From: Neocallimastix lanati (nom. inval.)
Lineage: Eukaryota; Neocallimastigomycota; Neocallimastigomycetes; Neocallimastigales; Neocallimastigaceae
Direction of reading: 5' to 3'
DNA: 62,000 nucleotides
NCBI GenBank assembly: GCA_016946835.1
Contig: JACVTC010000006.1
Coordinates: forward strand, 1,955,001 to 2,017,000
A program made the translations under genes and the position numbers. The notes below the pieces were generated by a model, which searched no databases, was not told where the DNA came from, and saw only the letters and a list, made by a program, of their open reading frames with translations. The first letter of the stretch is position 1. Every line of letters begins with the position of its first letter. Of the stretch, positions 50,708-62,000 are shown one piece after another.

Positions 50708-51735
50708 ACTATAATATAAATTAAATAAAAAATTAATTTAAACTTCTAACATTAATTTATGATATACAACACGTGATGAAACAATTTTTTGATTGGTCTG
50801 TGAATTTTGTAGCAATAATATAAAAAGAATCTGACTTTTTAATTCTATTTTAAAAAAATGTTTTATAAAAATATTTAATTATCTGTAATATTAAAATTTT
50901 TCTAAATTACTAATTAATAATTTAGAGTATTTAATTAATTTTATAAAGTTAGTTAATAATAAGTTATTAATTTTTTATTTCTTTTAAAAGTATATTAATA
51001 ATTTCGCTTGTTTTTTTTTATTTTTTATTTTTTATTTTTTATTTTTTATTTTTATTTTTATTTTTATTTTTATTTTTTTTTTTTTTTCTTTTCTTTTTTT
51101 AAAGCCTATATTATAAAAAACAATTGAAGAAATATATATTATTATAAAAATTGTAATCAATAAATTTTTATTATTATGTATTTAATATAAAATTTCATTA
51201 TGAAATGGAGTATTATTTAAATAATATAAAAATATTATAATGTTTATATAATATTAATTTTTAATAATGTTAATTTCTGATGATATTATTATTTGCTTTG
51301 TTAATAATTGTTAAATAATATTGAAATAAAAATTTAATTTTAAATAATCTTCATTTATTTTATATTTAAATTATTATATATATATTTATATAAATAGTTT
51401 GTTTTAATTGTAATGGATATTTATATTTATTAATTGTTAAACGATATTTTTATTAATTTATTAAATTAATAAATAATATAATAATTATGTTTTATTTTTT
51501 TATTTTTTGAGAAATGCTTATATTTTTATATAATAATAAATAATATCCTAAATATATTATATTAGAAATATATATATTTAAAATTAAATATTAAATTATA
51601 AAATATTCAAAATTATAAATTTAAAAAAAAAATACATATTAAAGAAACTAATATATTATTTGAATTTATATTTATTACTAAATATAATAATTAATATATA
51701 TTGTAATATATTTTAATTCAACCAGAAATAGTAAA
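50708..51735. other. Intergenic region upstream of TFIIA large subunit
   Basis: A/T-rich filler including a TTTTTA-type run (51010-51085). The TOA1 promoter must lie here. No clear motif is seen. Confidence 0.5.
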
Positions 51736-53253
<1,518 letters not shown>

Positions 53254-54040
53254 TCTTAATACTATTGAAACGAAATTATCCTTTATATAGACTTTTTAAT
53301 ATATATATTATCTTTTATTAATAGGATTTATTTTATATAAATAGTAGTTATATGATAAACAATAAAAATATATAAATATAATAAATAAATAAATAAATTA
53401 ATAAAAAAAAAAAAAAAAAAAAAAAACTATTTAATCGTAACATATATATAATACATGTAAAACATTAAAAATTTTTAATAAAAATATTAACATTAACAGA
53501 TCAATAATTAAATGTTAATAATAATGATTTCATTTGAATGAAAAGAAAATGATTTTTCATTTATACAATTAGTCAAATTTTGATTATGTTTATTTATTAA
53601 TATATACATTTTAGTATATTTATTTATATAATATTTTTATTATCTTAAATGAATTTGGTATACAATTTTTTTATTGTTATTTTGTAATATCCATAATATC
53701 CATTAAGTGACAAGAATTTATGGTATATAATGCTAACATTATTATTTTATAATAAAGAGTAACTAAATTAAATGATTTTATACTATTACATTGTGGTTAA
53801 AAAATAAAAATAGCCTTGTCAAATTTAATAATGAAATAAAAAAAAATCAAAAATAAAAATTCAACACAAAAAAAAAAAAAAAAATAATAATAATTATATA
53901 TCTATTTAAATATAATAATTCATAGTTGATTTTTAAAATGATAAAAAATTTACTCTAGGTACGATTTAAAATAATAACAAGAAATATTATTATCTTTTTT
54001 ATAGGTAAAAATTATATTTTTATATTGAGTATAAAAAACT
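53254..54040. other. Intergenic spacer
   Basis: A/T-rich, with poly-A runs near 53404-53426 and 53869-53883. An ATG at 53939 opens only seven codons before a stop, so I did not extend the next gene to it. Confidence 0.5.
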
Positions 54041-54571
54041 ATGAATATTATAAATCTTATCCGTAGTATTTTAGTAAATTATCATTCTGTTCCTCTACAA
54101 TTGGAAATACATATAAATGGTAAAATTTATTCTTTTTTCGAGGGTATAAATATCATTGATTGTAATCAGTTATCAAAAGATAGATATATCGTTAAATGTA
54201 AAGATAATAATGATACAGATATTAGTAATATTGATTATCAACACAAAATAATGTTTATGTTAATTGATAGATTAGAAAGTATTGTTAACAATAAACATAT
54301 AAAATATAAATATTACTTGAATGATACAACTAAAATTTTGTTTTATGTCTCTATTGATATTCCAATTCAACGCTTTAAAATAGTTTATGAGGAGTTGATA
54401 AAATTAGATTTATCAGAAACTGCACAATATATTATTTGTAATATAGAAGGTATAACTTACTTACACTATTATAATGATTATTTCAATAAAACATATCTTT
54501 ATGAACAAGTACTAATGAATGATGATAATTCAATTTCAAAAATAATTAAGACAAACATTTATTATGACTAA
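54041..54571 (+). CDS. Orphan 176-aa protein, single exon
   Basis: Not recognised. It is an intronless ORF from the first ATG (MNIINLIRSILVNYHSVPLQ) to TAA. Codon use and composition are protein-like: Cys, Asp, Tyr and Leu are distributed rather than in homopolymers. The predicted pattern alternates short beta segments (LEIHINGKIYSFFEGIN, KILFYVSIDIPIQRF) with helices (HKIMFMLIDRLESIV, YEELIKLDLSE), so a small globular fold is plausible. It has no signal peptide or membrane segment. It lies between TOA1 and a LINE remnant. It could be a young lineage-specific gene or a surviving fragment of a larger one. Confidence 0.7.
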   Translation: MNIINLIRSILVNYHSVPLQLEIHINGKIYSFFEGINIIDCNQLSKDRYIVKCKDNNDTDISNIDYQHKIMFMLIDRLESIVNNKHIKYKYYLNDTTKILFYVSIDIPIQRFKIVYEELIKLDLSETAQYIICNIEGITYLHYYNDYFNKTYLYEQVLMNDDNSISKIIKTNIYYD

Positions 54572-54600
54572 AAAAATTTTTTTTAGAAAATTAAATAAAA

Positions 54601-54631
<31 letters not shown>

Positions 54632-54912
54632 CTACATATATAAAATAATTATTATATTTTTTTTATTTTATTTTAAATATTATTAATTATTATTCATATT
54701 TAATTAATTAATTAATTACTATTCATTAAATTTTTAATAAAATTAAGTGGCTTAAAATTATAAATATTTAAGCCATACAACAAAATACAAATTTTTGTAA
54801 TAAAAATTTTCGAAATGCACACTCCCCTATATTTCAATACATTTGAAGCTTATTTTTCATATATTTTATATATTATGACAATACTAATATTAATACTAAT
54901 TAATAATATAAC

Positions 54913-54952
<40 letters not shown>

Positions 54953-54959
54953 TATAATA
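54572..54959. other. Spacer ending in an AAT array
   Basis: TA repeats (54602-54628) and A/T filler. An AAT array (54914-54958) abuts LINE copy F. A short ORF through this stretch is only repeat-encoded Asn. Confidence 0.55.
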
Positions 54960-56514
<1,555 letters not shown>

Positions 56515-56749
56515 TATAATATTAATAATAATAATCATAATCACAACCATATTCATAATCATCGTAACAATGATATATATTTTTTAATATAATTTTATTT
56601 TATATTCTCATTTTTTTATTGTTTATTTAATAATTAGTAGTATATTCTATCATATAAAGACTTAATAGTATTATATAAATTTTTAAAAGTCCATAAAGAA
56701 AAATATTTATATTAATATATATTTAAATTATATATAAAGATATAAAGTG

Positions 56750-56782
<33 letters not shown>

Positions 56783-57104
56783 TTCAACAATAAAATAAAG
56801 CAGACAAGAATAGAATATTTATTATTAATTATTTTTACCTATAACTTAAAATGATATATTTAAATTATATAGTAAAAAAAAAAAAAAATTATATATATAA
56901 TAATAAAATTTTATATTACTAAATATTATTATTATTATTATTACTTTTTATTTTAAAATTAAAAATATAATAAGAAAAAATAATGAAATTAATAAAAATA
57001 AAAAAAACACAAAATAGATAGAATAAGGAAAAAAAAAGCAAAAAAGCAAAAAAACAAAAAAAACAAAAAAAGCAATTAAAGAATATTTTATAATATCAAT
57101 ATTA
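56515..57104. other. Intergenic spacer, 3' flank of the RhoGAP gene
   Basis: A/T-rich with a T run (56750-56775) and A-rich sequence dotted with AAAC/AAGC (57001-57075). No gene is seen. Confidence 0.5.
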
Positions 57105-61043
<3,939 letters not shown>

Positions 61044-61230
61044 AATATGTTCTTAATTTTTAAATAATTGCTATGAATGAATTAATTTTAATGTGCTTTT
61101 TGTAATAGATATTTATTTTTAATTTTTTTTATTTATATTATTTAATTTTTTATTAATTTTTATAATCAAAGAAAAAAAAAAAATTTTTTTTTCCTATTAT
61201 TATAAAAAAAAAAAAAACACTTTTAAATGC

Positions 61231-61261
<31 letters not shown>

Positions 61262-62000
61262 GATAGATTGACATAAATAACAATAAAAAAAAAATTAATA
61301 TATTATTTTTATAAATGTTATATATATATATATATAAATAGAAGATAGATTGAAGTAAATAATAATAGAAAAAAATTAATATATTATTCTTAAATATTTA
61401 TTATTTTAAAGAAATCTTATTTAAGTTTAGATATTATTAATTCATATAAATAGTTTCATTTTATATATATTTGTTAAAATATAATTTAAATATCAAATAT
61501 AAGTTTATATTTTACTCTATTAATTATAATATGTATTATAACTGATATTATTATATAATTTGTTATATTTAAATGGTTAAATATTTTAAATTTGTAAATT
61601 GCCTTTATTTCCCATATATTTAATTATTTTTAATAATATTCAAAATTTCTATATAATATTTTTTAAAATAATATTTTTTATTATGTATTATTGATATCAA
61701 TTTAATAAATATATATATATATATGATTTGCTTTTCAGAAAAGTTGAAGTAATATAAGATAATAGAATAATAAATAGGAAATTATTAAATAGAATTTATA
61801 GAAATGTAGTATAGTATTAAAAAAAAAAAGAAAAAAAAAAGAAAAAAAGGAATATATATTGATATGATATTGGTATAGAAAAAAAAATTATTTATTTTTA
61901 TTTTTTATTTTTTTTATTTTATATTTTGAAAAGTTTTGAAGAAATAATAAAAAACGATTTTATTTTTTCTTTTAATAATTTTTTATCGATATATATAATC
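61044..62000. other. Upstream region of the RhoGAP gene
   Basis: A/T-rich, with TA runs and the two-unit duplication listed separately. It must contain the promoter of the minus-strand gene. No second gene is visible before the window ends. Confidence 0.5.
61257..61390. repeat. Two-unit duplication with TA-run spacers
   Basis: The sequence TAGAAGATAGATTGA followed by A/T-rich sequence ending AATTAATATATTATT appears at 61257-61310 and 61339-61390. Each copy is preceded by a (TA)n run. Confidence 0.8.

Noticed and set aside
53939-54005. Upstream exon for the 176-aa ORF starting at ATG 53939
   Set aside because: It reaches an in-frame TAG after six codons, and splicing alternatives do not give an open join to 54041.

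Overview
This is a nuclear window from a eukaryote with extreme A+T richness. It has GT-AG spliced genes, long poly-A/poly-T runs and tri-, tetra- and heptanucleotide arrays. A yeast-type (Sod2/Nha1) Na+/H+ antiporter, Asn-rich low-complexity proteins and introns of this kind best fit an anaerobic gut fungus (Neocallimastigomycota: Neocallimastix, Piromyces, Anaeromyces and relatives). That placement is an inference. Dictyostelium-like amoebae share the base composition but not this antiporter type.

Layout. Minus strand 123-2692: eight-exon Na+/H+ antiporter. Plus strand 6859-10274: NOT4/CNOT4 (RING, RRM and C3H zinc finger). Plus 10910-14108: a 1034-aa lysine-rich coiled-coil protein of unknown role. 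A long spacer (14109-19381) holds a short retroposon and a MITE-like element. Plus 19382-21161: TAF10. Plus 24238-26341: a syntaxin-8-type Qc-SNARE with tail anchor. Plus 28727-31607: an unrecognised 891-aa protein with one intron. Then comes a retrotransposon cluster (about 32370-39106), followed by HEATR5/LAA1 (plus 40250-48175, 2175 aa), a decayed Asn-rich gene and a LINE remnant (49544-50707), TFIIA large subunit (plus 51736-53253), an orphan 176-aa ORF (plus 54041-54571), another LINE remnant (54960-56331), and a nine-exon RhoGAP-domain protein on the minus strand (57105-61043). For every spliced gene I followed the reading frame through each intron. All junctions are GT-AG and all phases close.

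Functional mix. The conserved genes are housekeeping: transcription and mRNA control (TAF10, TFIIA, NOT4), endosome/Golgi traffic (Qc-SNARE, HEATR5), ion homeostasis and Rho signalling. They are not an operon or cluster and show no sign of shared regulation.

Most interesting content. One APE-type LINE family is present in at least five copies, all on the plus strand, plus one tiny minus-strand derivative. Two 12-bp target-site duplications show a three-level nest: copy A inserted in the ORF of copy B, and copy B inserted in the 3' region of copy C. Removing A rejoins B's ORF exactly in frame. The 80-bp minus-strand element (5319-5443) has a poly-A tail and a perfect 14-bp duplication. It folds as four consecutive short hairpins and matches the LINE ORF at its 5' end. 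A second, unrelated short poly-A retroposon lies at 15543-15704, and a 133-bp MITE-like element with perfect 13-bp inverted ends lies at 15895-16027. I found no tRNA, rRNA or CRISPR.
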